A stretch of DNA of 64,000 nucleotides from DASRHT01 sp035650355 (GTDB taxonomy: Bacteria > Chloroflexota > Ktedonobacteria > Ktedonobacterales > Ktedonobacteraceae): positions 62,001-126,000 of the forward strand of contig DASRHT010000080.1 of assembly GCA_035650355.1 (NCBI GenBank), read 5' to 3'. Positions 1-8,358 of this stretch are shown in pieces (position 1 is the first letter of the stretch; each line of letters starts with the position of its first letter). A program made the translations under genes and the position numbers. The notes under the pieces were generated by a model. The model was given only the letters and a program-made list of their open reading frames with translations, searched no databases and had not been told where the DNA came from.

Positions 1-2
1 TC

Positions 3-3000
3 GGCAAGACACCTGCGGAGATGGGGCTGATCAACGAAGAGCAAGAACCCGTCCCTCGCGCAATTTCCCACGAGGATTGGGGTGAAGTGCCTGATATCGC
101 CAATTTTTACGGGCGCGAGCAGGAATGCGCCCTGGTGGAGCAGTGGATCACCTCTGACCGTTGTCGGGTCGTGGCAGTGTTGGGGATGGGGGGCGTCGGC
201 AAAACTGCCCTCGCTGCTCGCATCGCACAGCAGGTCAAAGATTCTTTTGACTATATCTTCTGGCGCTCCTTGCAAGATGCTCCCCCCCTGGAGCATATTC
301 TGAAACAGTGTATTCCTTTTATTTCCAATCAGCAGCGTATCCATTTGCCGGAAACTATCGATGAGCAAATATCACTGCTGATCTCGTATCTACGCCTGCA
401 TCGCTGTCTGCTGGTGTTGGATAATGTGGAGTCGATTTTACAGGCCAGGCAGCGAGTTGGTTTTTACCGCGAAAGCTACGAACTATATGGCAGGCTCTTG
501 CAGCGCATCGGCGAGGTTCAGCACCAGAGTTGTCTACTACTGACCAGTCGAGAGAAGCCGCGTGAGGTGGCCCGCTTTGAGGGAGATAGGTCGCCGGTGC
601 GCGCATGGAACCTACTGGGCGTGGGACAGGACGAGGGTCAGCGTATTTTACAAGAGAAGGGACTGACGGGAACAGATGAGCAATGGAACCTGCTGGTCGG
701 TCTCTACTCCGGCAATCCTCTGGCCTTAAAACTGGTTTCCGAGTCTATCCATGAGAGCTTTGGCGGCGATATCGACCAGTTTTTGCAGGACGAGGAGATC
801 GCTTTTGGCGATATTAACGATCTGTTGGAGCAGCATTTTCGCCGCCTATCAGCACAAGAGCGAGAAATTCTCTACTGGCTGGCTATCGAACGAGAAGCGG
901 TCTCTTTGCGGGACGTGCGCGAAAATCTGATGCGTCCGCTGCCAAGAGGGGCGCTGCTGGAGACACTGGATTCGCTGGGTCGCCGTTCGATCATTGAGAA
1001 AAGAGAGCAGGCCCTCTTTACCCTGCAACCAGTAATTATGGAGTATGTGACTACCCAGCTTGTCAACCGCGCCAATCGGGACTTTGTAGAGGAGAAAATC
1101 CCCGGCATCTGGGCCAGTTACGCCTTTATCAAGGCCCAGTCCAGGGACCATGTGCGCGATAGCCAGATTCGTTTGATCCTTGCTCCCATTGCCCAATACC
1201 TGCTGACCATGCTGGGGAAAAATGGCCTGGAGCAAGCGGTGCGTCACCTGCTCGATACGCTGCGTCACGAGCATTCCCAGCAGAGTGGCTACATGGCGGG
1301 CAATATTTTGAACCTGCTGGTCTACCTGGGGAGCGATCTGCGCGGATACGATTTCTCGCACTTGAAGATCAGCCAGGCGTACCTGCAAAACGTGAACCTG
1401 CCCGAGGTGAACTTCTCGCACGCCCAGTTTGTGGCGCCGACGTTCACTAACATTTTTGGCAATGTGCTCTCAGTCGCGTTTAATGCGCGCGGCACCCTCC
1501 TGGCGACCGGGACCGCCACCGGCGAGATCTGGCTCTATCAGGCGCTGACCGGCACGCCCCATATTACCTGTCGCGGCCATACCGATGGAGTCTGGTCGCT
1601 AGCCTTTAGCCCCGATGGTCGTACCCTGGTGAGCGGCAGCGACGATCAAACCGTTCGCCTCTGGGATGTCGAGAGCGGGCAGTGCCTCACGATCCTGTCC
1701 GATCATACCAATCGCGTGCGCAGCGTCGCTTTTAGCCCTAACGGTCGCCAGTTTGCCAGCGGCAGCGACGACCAGACGATTCGTCTCTGGGATGCCGTCT
1801 CCCATCAATGCCTGCACATCCTGTCCGACCATAGCAATCGCGTGTGGTCGCTGGCCTTCAGCCCGCATGGCAAGCTGCTTGCTTCAGGGAGCACCGATCA
1901 GACGATTCGTCTCTGGGATATAGGTATATATCGATGTGTCAAAATATTGAAGGGCCATACAAACTGGGTGCGGGCGGTGGCTTTTAGCCCTGATGGCAAG
2001 CTGCTCGCGTCGGGCAGTGATGACCAGACCGCTCGCCTCTGGGATAGCCAGACGGGGCTGTGCCTCAATATTCTACAAGGCCATAGCAATCGCGTCTGGT
2101 CCGTGGCCCTCAGCCCTGACGGTCGTACCATTGCCAGCGGCAGCGAAGATCAGACGGTGCGCCTCTGGGACACGGTTTCGGGGGAGTGCTACCATACGCT
2201 ACAGGGCCATGTGCAGGGAGTGAGGTCTGTGGCCTTCAATCCCGCCAACCAGACGCTTGCCAGTGGGGGAGATGACCAGGTCGTGCGTCTCTGGGATGTG
2301 GAGATGGGGCGCTGCCTCAAAACGATGCAGGGATACGCCAATCGTGTCTGGGCGGTCGTCTATAGTCCCGATGGCAATACGCTTGCCAGTTGCAGTGACG
2401 ATCAGAGTATTCGTCTCTGGGATGTCAACCTCAATACCTGTACCAGGCTATTACAGACCCGAACACAGGGTTTTAAGTCCATTGCCTTCAGTCCTGATGG
2501 CCGTCTCCTGGCCAGCGGTGGTGAAGATCAACTGGTGATTTTATGGAATAGCGATACCGGTGAGCGCATCCATACCTTGCGTGGGCATACGAATTGGGTG
2601 CGGGCGGTGGCGTTCAGCCCTGATGGTACGCTGGTGGCGAGTGGAGACGAGGATCAGACGATTCGTATCTGGCAGGTTCAAACCGGCCATTGTTTGCATA
2701 TCTTGCGCGGTCACAACAATTGGGTCAGATCGTTAGCATTCAATCACGATGGTAGCCTGCTCGCCAGTGGAGGTGATGGTCAGACCATCCATCTCTGGGA
2801 AATGCCGACGAAGGAAAACCTGCACGTCTTGCAAGGGCACACCGGGCGTGTCCGGTCCGTTGCTTTTAGCCCTGATGGGCAGGTCCTCGCCAGCGGCAGC
2901 GAAGATCAGACGGTGCGCCTGTGGCATAGTCGTGCGGGCGAGGAACTGACAATTTTTTCAGGGCATACCGGGTGGGTACGTTGTGTTGCCTTTAGTCCCG

Positions 3001-3314
3001 ATGGTCATACTCTGGCAAGTAGCGGGGACGATCAAACCATCCGACTATGGGATGTCAACACTTACGCCTGCACTCAGGTCTTGCAGGGTCATAGCGGGCG
3101 CGTTCGCTGGGTTACATTTGCCCCCCGAGCGAACATCCTTACCAGCGGCAGCGACGATGGTACCATCAAATCCTGGGATTGGCAAACGGGAGAATATTTG
3201 AAAACGCTCAGCAGCGATAGGCCGTATGAGCGGATGAATATTACTGGCGTAAGGGGATTGACAGAGGTCCAGAAAATTCCTCTGTATGCTCTGGGTGCAA
3301 TTGAAGACGGCTAA
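3..3314 (+). CDS. NB-ARC STAND ATPase with 14 WD40 repeats (5' truncated by window edge)
   Basis: Signal-transduction ATPase of the STAND/NB-ARC class, probably a cytoplasmic sensor that oligomerises on ligand binding. The frame is open to the left edge, so the true start lies outside; the first visible Met is at 21. Counting from that Met, the P-loop GMGGVGKT is at about 55-62, the Walker B-like LLVLDNVES near 130 and the GNPLALKL motif near 230. A pentapeptide-like stretch (LRGYDFSHLKISQAYLQNVN) precedes 14 WD40 blades (about 480-1055), enough for two seven-bladed propellers. The C-terminal tail RPYERMNIT...GLTEVQK...ALGAIE is shared with the paralogue at 8359-11889, whose N-terminal XRE domain suggests what is missing here. 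It is GC-rich like its neighbours, unlike that paralogue. The natural ligand is unknown. Confidence 0.93.
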   Translation, partial: GKTPAEMGLINEEQEPVPRAISHEDWGEVPDIANFYGREQECALVEQWITSDRCRVVAVLGMGGVGKTALAARIAQQVKDSFDYIFWRSLQDAPPLEHILKQCIPFISNQQRIHLPETIDEQISLLISYLRLHRCLLVLDNVESILQARQRVGFYRESYELYGRLLQRIGEVQHQSCLLLTSREKPREVARFEGDRSPVRAWNLLGVGQDEGQRILQEKGLTGTDEQWNLLVGLYSGNPLALKLVSESIHESFGGDIDQFLQDEEIAFGDINDLLEQHFRRLSAQEREILYWLAIEREAVSLRDVRENLMRPLPRGALLETLDSLGRRSIIEKREQALFTLQPVIMEYVTTQLVNRANRDFVEEKIPGIWASYAFIKAQSRDHVRDSQIRLILAPIAQYLLTMLGKNGLEQAVRHLLDTLRHEHSQQSGYMAGNILNLLVYLGSDLRGYDFSHLKISQAYLQNVNLPEVNFSHAQFVAPTFTNIFGNVLSVAFNARGTLLATGTATGEIWLYQALTGTPHITCRGHTDGVWSLAFSPDGRTLVSGSDDQTVRLWDVESGQCLTILSDHTNRVRSVAFSPNGRQFASGSDDQTIRLWDAVSHQCLHILSDHSNRVWSLAFSPHGKLLASGSTDQTIRLWDIGIYRCVKILKGHTNWVRAVAFSPDGKLLASGSDDQTARLWDSQTGLCLNILQGHSNRVWSVALSPDGRTIASGSEDQTVRLWDTVSGECYHTLQGHVQGVRSVAFNPANQTLASGGDDQVVRLWDVEMGRCLKTMQGYANRVWAVVYSPDGNTLASCSDDQSIRLWDVNLNTCTRLLQTRTQGFKSIAFSPDGRLLASGGEDQLVILWNSDTGERIHTLRGHTNWVRAVAFSPDGTLVASGDEDQTIRIWQVQTGHCLHILRGHNNWVRSLAFNHDGSLLASGGDGQTIHLWEMPTKENLHVLQGHTGRVRSVAFSPDGQVLASGSEDQTVRLWHSRAGEELTIFSGHTGWVRCVAFSPDGHTLASSGDDQTIRLWDVNTYACTQVLQGHSGRVRWVTFAPRANILTSGSDDGTIKSWDWQTGEYLKTLSSDRPYERMNITGVRGLTEVQKIPLYALGAIEDG

Positions 3315-3447
3315 ACCTGGTAAATGTCTCTATTTTGCCCGAAATGTCTGGTCATTGCGGTTCACATCTATTTCGATCCAGGGTATGCTTAGACTAGAAG
3401 AGATAAGCATACTAGTCCAGTTAGCTAGAAAGGGAGGGGGTTGTCTT

Positions 3448-3819
3448 ATGTGTCTCGTCCAAATTTATATCCGGTGCGTCGATAGATTTTTTGAGGTCCT
3501 GCCGGAAGACGTCGAAACTTCGGAACTGGCTGTAGAGGAACTCGTGAGCCAGATCCTGATGGATCTTAGCGAAGAGGAGGTGGAGGTGACGGTGGATCAT
3601 GTTACTATCAATTTCTCGCCTCACATGCCTATGGGCCAGCGCGATTGCTCAATCCATATCCAGGCCCAATGCCCCATTTCTCCTGCTTCTCTATCTCTAC
3701 AGAATCTGGAGCAAATGGAGCTTGCACTAGAGGAGCGGCTCTGCAACGCACTGGTAGAGATGTTCGGGACGGTGAATGTGGAGATGATCGCCATCAAACC
3801 TCCCCTCCTTGTAGCCTGA
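3448..3819 (+). CDS. Small protein of unknown function
   Basis: I do not recognise this 123-residue protein. The start at 3448 is chosen because AGGGAGGGGG lies 7 nt upstream; an upstream in-frame extension would overlap the preceding gene. The protein is acidic and soluble, with a run of Glu-rich helices (PEDVETSELAVEELVSQIL, then SEEEVEV) and no signal peptide or membrane segment. It follows the NB-ARC/WD40 gene by about 130 bp on the same strand and ends 3 bp from the convergent hydrolase gene. No function is proposed. Confidence 0.6.
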   Translation: MCLVQIYIRCVDRFFEVLPEDVETSELAVEELVSQILMDLSEEEVEVTVDHVTINFSPHMPMGQRDCSIHIQAQCPISPASLSLQNLEQMELALEERLCNALVEMFGTVNVEMIAIKPPLLVA

Positions 3820-3822
3820 GAC

Positions 3823-4710
3823 TTACACGCTCACGTCAGAGGCTTGCCGCAAAATAACTTGAGCCACTTTCGCCGGGAATGAGTGCTGGGGAGAGTGACC
3901 CGCTCCCGGTAGTAAGATCAGTTGCGAGCCCGCAATGCCATGATGAAAGTCCTGGGCACATGCATCGGGCAAGAGCCGATCCTGCGTTCCCCAGATGATG
4001 GTCGTTGGCACATGGATGCGGGCCAGCAAAGGATCTAGAAACTCCTGCCGGGCGTAGTTTTTGATAAAGCCTGCATAGGCCGGGCGCTGCGAGTTCCGCA
4101 CGAACGCATCCAGGATAAAATTAGGCAGCGGTATCTGGCAATCCCAGATGCGTTTTGCGGCCAGGCGGGCGGTGGCACGGTCAGGCGTATAGGGCGATTG
4201 TATCCCCTCTCGTCTCAAACCCGCGCTATTAAGCAAGTATAAATGCTTGACGCGCTCAGGGTGCTCTACAGCGAAGCAGGCCGCGATCCAGCCACCGAGC
4301 GAATTTCCAACCAGGGTCACTCGTGGATAGCCCAGTGCGTCGAGAAATCGCTCTAGATAGAGCATATGGGTGCGGATATCGGCCCCTTCGGGCGCTAGCG
4401 GCGTTTTCCCAAAGCCTGGCAGATCAGGCGCATAAACCAGGTATTCTTTCCCCACTAGCGGAAAAAGCTTGCGCCAGTTCTCAGCCGAGCCGCCAAGCCC
4501 ATGCACAAAGATCAGCGGCTCTCCGCGTCGTCCCATGCAATAGTAATGCATGGGTATTCCCTCCACATCACACGTCCCTTCACGCGCTCCGATCAGCAGC
4601 ATCATCGCCCGCAATACGCTCATCAGCGACTCGCGCGGGCGACGATAGATCTGCGCCGCGATAGCTGTCAGCATACCGCATATGACAACATAGGGAAATA
4701 ACTTTTTCAT
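3823..4710 (-). CDS. Alpha/beta-fold hydrolase, membrane-anchored
   Basis: Serine hydrolase of the alpha/beta fold, substrate unknown. Visible motifs are the oxyanion HGLGGS, the nucleophile elbow GNSLGG (Ser), the acid WGTQDRLLP (Asp) and the catalytic His in GAGHSP, in the usual order and spacing. The chosen start (MKKLFPYVV) is preceded by AAAGAGAG and puts a hydrophobic segment (about 4-20) at the N-terminus, so the enzyme is probably anchored in or exported across the membrane. A start 13 codons upstream is possible. It lies 51 bp downstream of the CoxL-like gene on the same strand, so the two may be co-transcribed. The family includes lipases, esterases and C-C hydrolases; the sequence does not discriminate. 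Confidence 0.85.
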   Translation of the reverse strand: MKKLFPYVVICGMLTAIAAQIYRRPRESLMSVLRAMMLLIGAREGTCDVEGIPMHYYCMGRRGEPLIFVHGLGGSAENWRKLFPLVGKEYLVYAPDLPGFGKTPLAPEGADIRTHMLYLERFLDALGYPRVTLVGNSLGGWIAACFAVEHPERVKHLYLLNSAGLRREGIQSPYTPDRATARLAAKRIWDCQIPLPNFILDAFVRNSQRPAYAGFIKNYARQEFLDPLLARIHVPTTIIWGTQDRLLPDACAQDFHHGIAGSQLILLPGAGHSPQHSFPAKVAQVILRQASDVSV

Positions 4711-4761
4711 AGCCCATACTCTCTTTAACCAATGAGGTTGGCAATCCACGTTTTATACGCT

Positions 4762-7194
4762 CTATGCGGTAAACGCAGACGGGAACTCGGGAATAGCCTG
4801 GCTCAACGTTCCCTGGCGAGCTGCGTGTACCTGCGTCCAGATTTTCTCTGGTCTGAGTGGCATATCGATGGTTGTGATGCCGAGCGGTGCGAGGGCATCC
4901 AGCACCGCATTCACAATCGCGGGTGGACCGCCAATACACCCTGCCTCGCCCACGCCTTTGGCCCCAAGCGGATTTCTAGGCGATGGCGTCTCGATATTGG
5001 CTGTGACAAACGTGGGTAGCTGATTGGCAATCGGCAGGGCATAATCCATGAGCGTGGTGGTCAGGAGTTGCCCGCTCTCATCGTCGTAAACCACCTCCTC
5101 GAAAAGCGCCTGCCCGATGCCCTGAGCCAGCGCGCCGTGTACCTGTGCCTCAGCCAGGTATTGGTTGAGGACGCGTCCGCAATCATCCACTGCAACGTAC
5201 GTCAGTATCCTGGTCTCACCTGTATCCGTATCTACTTCAACCACCGCCAGATGCGCGCCCGAAGAAAAGCCTGCGCCTTCGGGCGCAAAATCGCGCCACG
5301 CGGCCAGCCCTTCGATGGGCGTCCCATTGATCGGGTTGGGCGCATCTTGCTCGATCAGCTCGGGCTGCTCCTCAACCATGCGTGCCAGCTCTCCCAGTTC
5401 GACCACGCGGGCAGGCACGCCGCGCACCATGATCTTCCCATCCTCCATCACAAGATCATCAGGAGCCGCTTCCAGCACCTGCGCGGCCAGCTTCAAAGCC
5501 TTCTCGCGGGCCGCCTGCGCCGCCAGCAGCACGGTAGAGCCGGCGACCTGGGTGGTACGGCTGCCAAAGGTGCCGATGCTATAGCCTGGCAGCAAAGAGT
5601 CATTCATCTGGATCTCTACTTTTGAGACAGGAAGCTGGAAAACGGCGGCTGCAATCTGGGTGAAGGCGGTAAAATGCCCCTGGCCATTGGTAGAAACGCC
5701 GCTCTGCACAAGAATGCTGCCATCGCGACGGATGCGTACGGTCGCCGCTTCCCGTGGCGCATTGGGAACGGGACGGCTATCACCCGAAATCTCGACAAAT
5801 GTTGAGATGCCGATCCCCAACAACTGATGGCTGCCCGTTTGCAGGCGGCTATGCTGTTTCACCCGCCAGCCAGCGTAGTTGAGCAGTGCGAGCCCTTTGT
5901 CGAGCGCGGCCTCGTAATCGCCGCTATCATAGCGCGCGCCTGTGACGGTCGCGTAAGGGAAAGCATCCGGCGGGATAAAATTGCGACGGCGCACCTCAAC
6001 CGGGTCAAGCTTCAGCTCGCGCGCAATCTGGTCCATGACGCGCTCTAAGATATAAGCCGCTTCGGGTCGGCCTGCTCCCCGGTATGCCGTGGTCGGAATC
6101 TTATTGGTAAAAACGCCGATGATCTCGCTATCCACCGCTTCCACGCGATACGCTCCGCAGAGCATCGATTGCGTCAAATTGGGCACCATTGCCGTTGCAC
6201 CGGAGAGAAACGCGCCCAGGTCCGCAATTGTACGCACCTTGAGAGCGAGCAAACGACCATCACTCTGGAAGGCTGCCTCCACATAGTTGATCTGACCGCG
6301 TGCATGCGTCTGAGCCTGTAAATTCTCGCTGCGATCCTCAACCCACTTCACAGGTCGTCCAAGTTTCACGCTCAGGGCCGCCGCGACAATCTCTTCTCCC
6401 ACGAGGTTGGTCTTGGCTCCGAAGCCGCCGCCGACTTCGGCATTGTAGACCCTGATATGGCTGCGCTCAATGCCCAGCGCTCCCGCCAGAATCTCTCGTG
6501 CCCGGTAGACCGCTTGCGTGGAGAGCCAGGCCGTGAGCTGACCGCTGGCTGCATCATAATCGAACATGCAGACGCGCGGCTCCATCGAACTGGGCGAGAG
6601 CCGCTGATTCACCAGGCGCAAACGTATGGTGTGGTCGGCACGCTTGAAAGCATCCTGGAGATCGCCGCCGCTTAATGGGGAGCGGGAGGCGATATTTGAG
6701 CCGAATTCGGGATAGAGCAGGGGTGCGTCTGGAGCCAGCGCCTTCTCCGGGTCGGTCACGGCGGGCAAAGGCTCGTAATCTACCTCCACCAGATCGCGCG
6801 CATCAATGGCAGTATAGGGATTCTCGGCCAGAACGACCGCAACCGAATCGCCTACGTAGCGCGCTCGCCCCAGCGCCATCGGTCGCCGGTCCGGTTTGCG
6901 CGTATCGGGTTGGGTAAAGGCGTTAAGAGGAGCCATATCGCTCACCAGTTCCGCGCCCGTGAAAGCTGCTACCACGCCCGGCAATGCCCGGGCGGCGGCG
7001 AGCTGGATACTCTTTATTGTCGCATGAGCATAGGGGCTGCGCACAACAGCCATAGACAGCGCCGAAGGACGCCTGTCCGGCGGTCGCAGATCATCCACAT
7101 AATACCCGCGACCGGTAATCAACTTGATATCTTCTCGCCGTCGCTCCAGCCCCTCCGGTATCTGACTGACATTGCTCACGCTGCTTGCACTCAT
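4762..7194 (-). CDS. Molybdenum hydroxylase large subunit, form II CoxL-like (xanthine dehydrogenase family)
   Basis: Molybdopterin-binding catalytic subunit of the xanthine/aldehyde oxidase and CO dehydrogenase superfamily, 810 residues. The start at 7194 follows AAGGAG by 6 nt; the frame continues upstream without a comparable site. Seen: the N-terminal a/b hammerhead domain (ITGRGYYVDDL), the MoCo region with GGGFGAK, QGIGQALFEE, and the active-site Glu loop GAKGVGEAG. The motif AYRGAGR matches the form II (OMP) group of CoxL-like proteins rather than form I, which has AYXCSFR, so true CO oxidation is unlikely and the substrate is unknown. The partner FAD (CoxM) and 2Fe-2S (CoxS) subunits are not next to it. 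Confidence 0.88.
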   Translation of the reverse strand: MSASSVSNVSQIPEGLERRREDIKLITGRGYYVDDLRPPDRRPSALSMAVVRSPYAHATIKSIQLAAARALPGVVAAFTGAELVSDMAPLNAFTQPDTRKPDRRPMALGRARYVGDSVAVVLAENPYTAIDARDLVEVDYEPLPAVTDPEKALAPDAPLLYPEFGSNIASRSPLSGGDLQDAFKRADHTIRLRLVNQRLSPSSMEPRVCMFDYDAASGQLTAWLSTQAVYRAREILAGALGIERSHIRVYNAEVGGGFGAKTNLVGEEIVAAALSVKLGRPVKWVEDRSENLQAQTHARGQINYVEAAFQSDGRLLALKVRTIADLGAFLSGATAMVPNLTQSMLCGAYRVEAVDSEIIGVFTNKIPTTAYRGAGRPEAAYILERVMDQIARELKLDPVEVRRRNFIPPDAFPYATVTGARYDSGDYEAALDKGLALLNYAGWRVKQHSRLQTGSHQLLGIGISTFVEISGDSRPVPNAPREAATVRIRRDGSILVQSGVSTNGQGHFTAFTQIAAAVFQLPVSKVEIQMNDSLLPGYSIGTFGSRTTQVAGSTVLLAAQAAREKALKLAAQVLEAAPDDLVMEDGKIMVRGVPARVVELGELARMVEEQPELIEQDAPNPINGTPIEGLAAWRDFAPEGAGFSSGAHLAVVEVDTDTGETRILTYVAVDDCGRVLNQYLAEAQVHGALAQGIGQALFEEVVYDDESGQLLTTTLMDYALPIANQLPTFVTANIETPSPRNPLGAKGVGEAGCIGGPPAIVNAVLDALAPLGITTIDMPLRPEKIWTQVHAARQGTLSQAIPEFPSAFTA

Positions 7195-7450
7195 ACACAA
7201 CTCCTTAGTGCCTATAGATGTTGCTATGTCCCGCATTTTTGCCATTATATCACCTGACAACGGCTGCTGAGATGATGCAGGCATCACCTTAGCTTCATTG
7301 CGCTATCTCGCTTTCAAACTTCCGCTGTATATTAGCAATATAATATATGTTTTGCTAGCAATTAAAAGAATGGAATGCTAGAAATATGTGGTCAAATATG
7401 TTATGCTTGCCTGTAGCAATCCAATACTTTAACTGCTAAAGGAGTAAAAC

Positions 7451-7924
7451 TTGTATACTGTTCTGCGGAATCGCAACTATTTCCTCCTCTGGATTGGCGG
7501 CCTGATCTCCAGTCTTGGTGATTGGGTGTTAATGGGGAAAAAAATACCTCCTGCCCGCGTTATCTGGGGAGGTTTGTTCGGAAAAGGGCTGACTTATCTG
7601 CTCGTTTTCAATAGCCGGTCGTTCCCTCTGGTCCTGCTCATTTTTATCTTGTCCGGCACGCCAGCCATTGGCTGGCAGATCAGCGCCCAGACGCTGATTC
7701 AGACCACCGCCGAGGAACGTCTGCGTGGGCGCGTTTTCGGCGCCTATGGCGCAATTCTCTCCCTCTTTCTTTTGCTCGGAACGGGACTGGGAAGTGTGCT
7801 GGCAGTTTCTTTGCAGATCGTACCCGTGCTTGATATCGGTTGTGCCCTTTTGCTGATCGCTGGTATTGTCGCGCTTTTTGTAAGCATAAAAAATGAGGAC
7901 GGTAAATCTCGCTCGGAGGTCTAA
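7451..7924 (+). pseudogene. Internally deleted MFS transporter
   Basis: The first 27 residues (VLRNRNYFLLWIGGLISSLGDW) are a typical MFS exporter N-terminus with TM1. Residue 28 onward jumps straight into a C-terminal half (QISAQTLIQTTAEERLRGRVFG and the last helices). About 157 residues remain where MFS proteins usually have about 400, so some 250 central residues are missing with the frame kept. The junction is near 7530. It has a TTG start with AAAGGAG 6 nt upstream, so it may still be translated, but it cannot form a normal 12-helix carrier. It could be a decaying gene or a small membrane protein derived from one. Confidence 0.7.
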
Positions 7925-8011
7925 ATATGGTATGATAAAGGCACTGGTAATACGACAAACCGGCCAATGCTGTCCGTGAAATAGATGCATTTGAGGAGGG
8001 TTTCAATTTTT

Positions 8012-8191
8012 ATGCAAGCGGTAAAAACTCATGTTGGGCGTTGTATGGTGCCTCAAGAAGGGAAGCAGTGTGGCAAACCGGCTGCCTATGCGCAATTGCT
8101 GGGGGCGGGTCGGCAGTTTCTCTTTTGTGAAGAACATGCCTCCGCAGCTATCAAGAAGGCGGCGGAGGTGGCGGCGAAGCGGAGCCAGTAG
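8012..8191 (+). CDS. Small Cys/His-containing protein
   Basis: Fifty-nine residues, with GAGGAGGG 11 nt upstream of the ATG at 8012. The pattern Cys-x7-Cys followed by CxxH (CMVPQEGKQC ... FCEEH) would suit a small zinc-binding finger, and the C-terminus is an Ala/Lys-rich helix. I do not recognise a named family. It stands alone between the MFS remnant and the AT-rich STAND/TIR pair. Confidence 0.6.
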   Translation: MQAVKTHVGRCMVPQEGKQCGKPAAYAQLLGAGRQFLFCEEHASAAIKKAAEVAAKRSQ

Positions 8192-8358
8192 CGCATGTTT
8201 TGTTCACTCAGAATAAAGCTGTTTACTCTGGCGAAATGATGTTTCCCTGTTTAATGGAACCAGCTCCCTAAGTTGCTCCGAATGTCGAGGATAGCCGGAC
8301 ACTCGTTCTTTGCAAACTGTTAGCGCAAGTGGGTAAGCGGTCCTCGCTTCGGAAACAC

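Noticed and set aside
1440..3200. Regular about 126-bp repeats suggesting a DNA repeat array or CRISPR
   Set aside because: They are codons of WD40 blades, with degenerate third positions and no spacer structure.
4762..7194. True aerobic CO dehydrogenase
   Set aside because: The active-site motif is AYRGAGR (form II) and the other subunits are absent, so CO oxidation is not supported.
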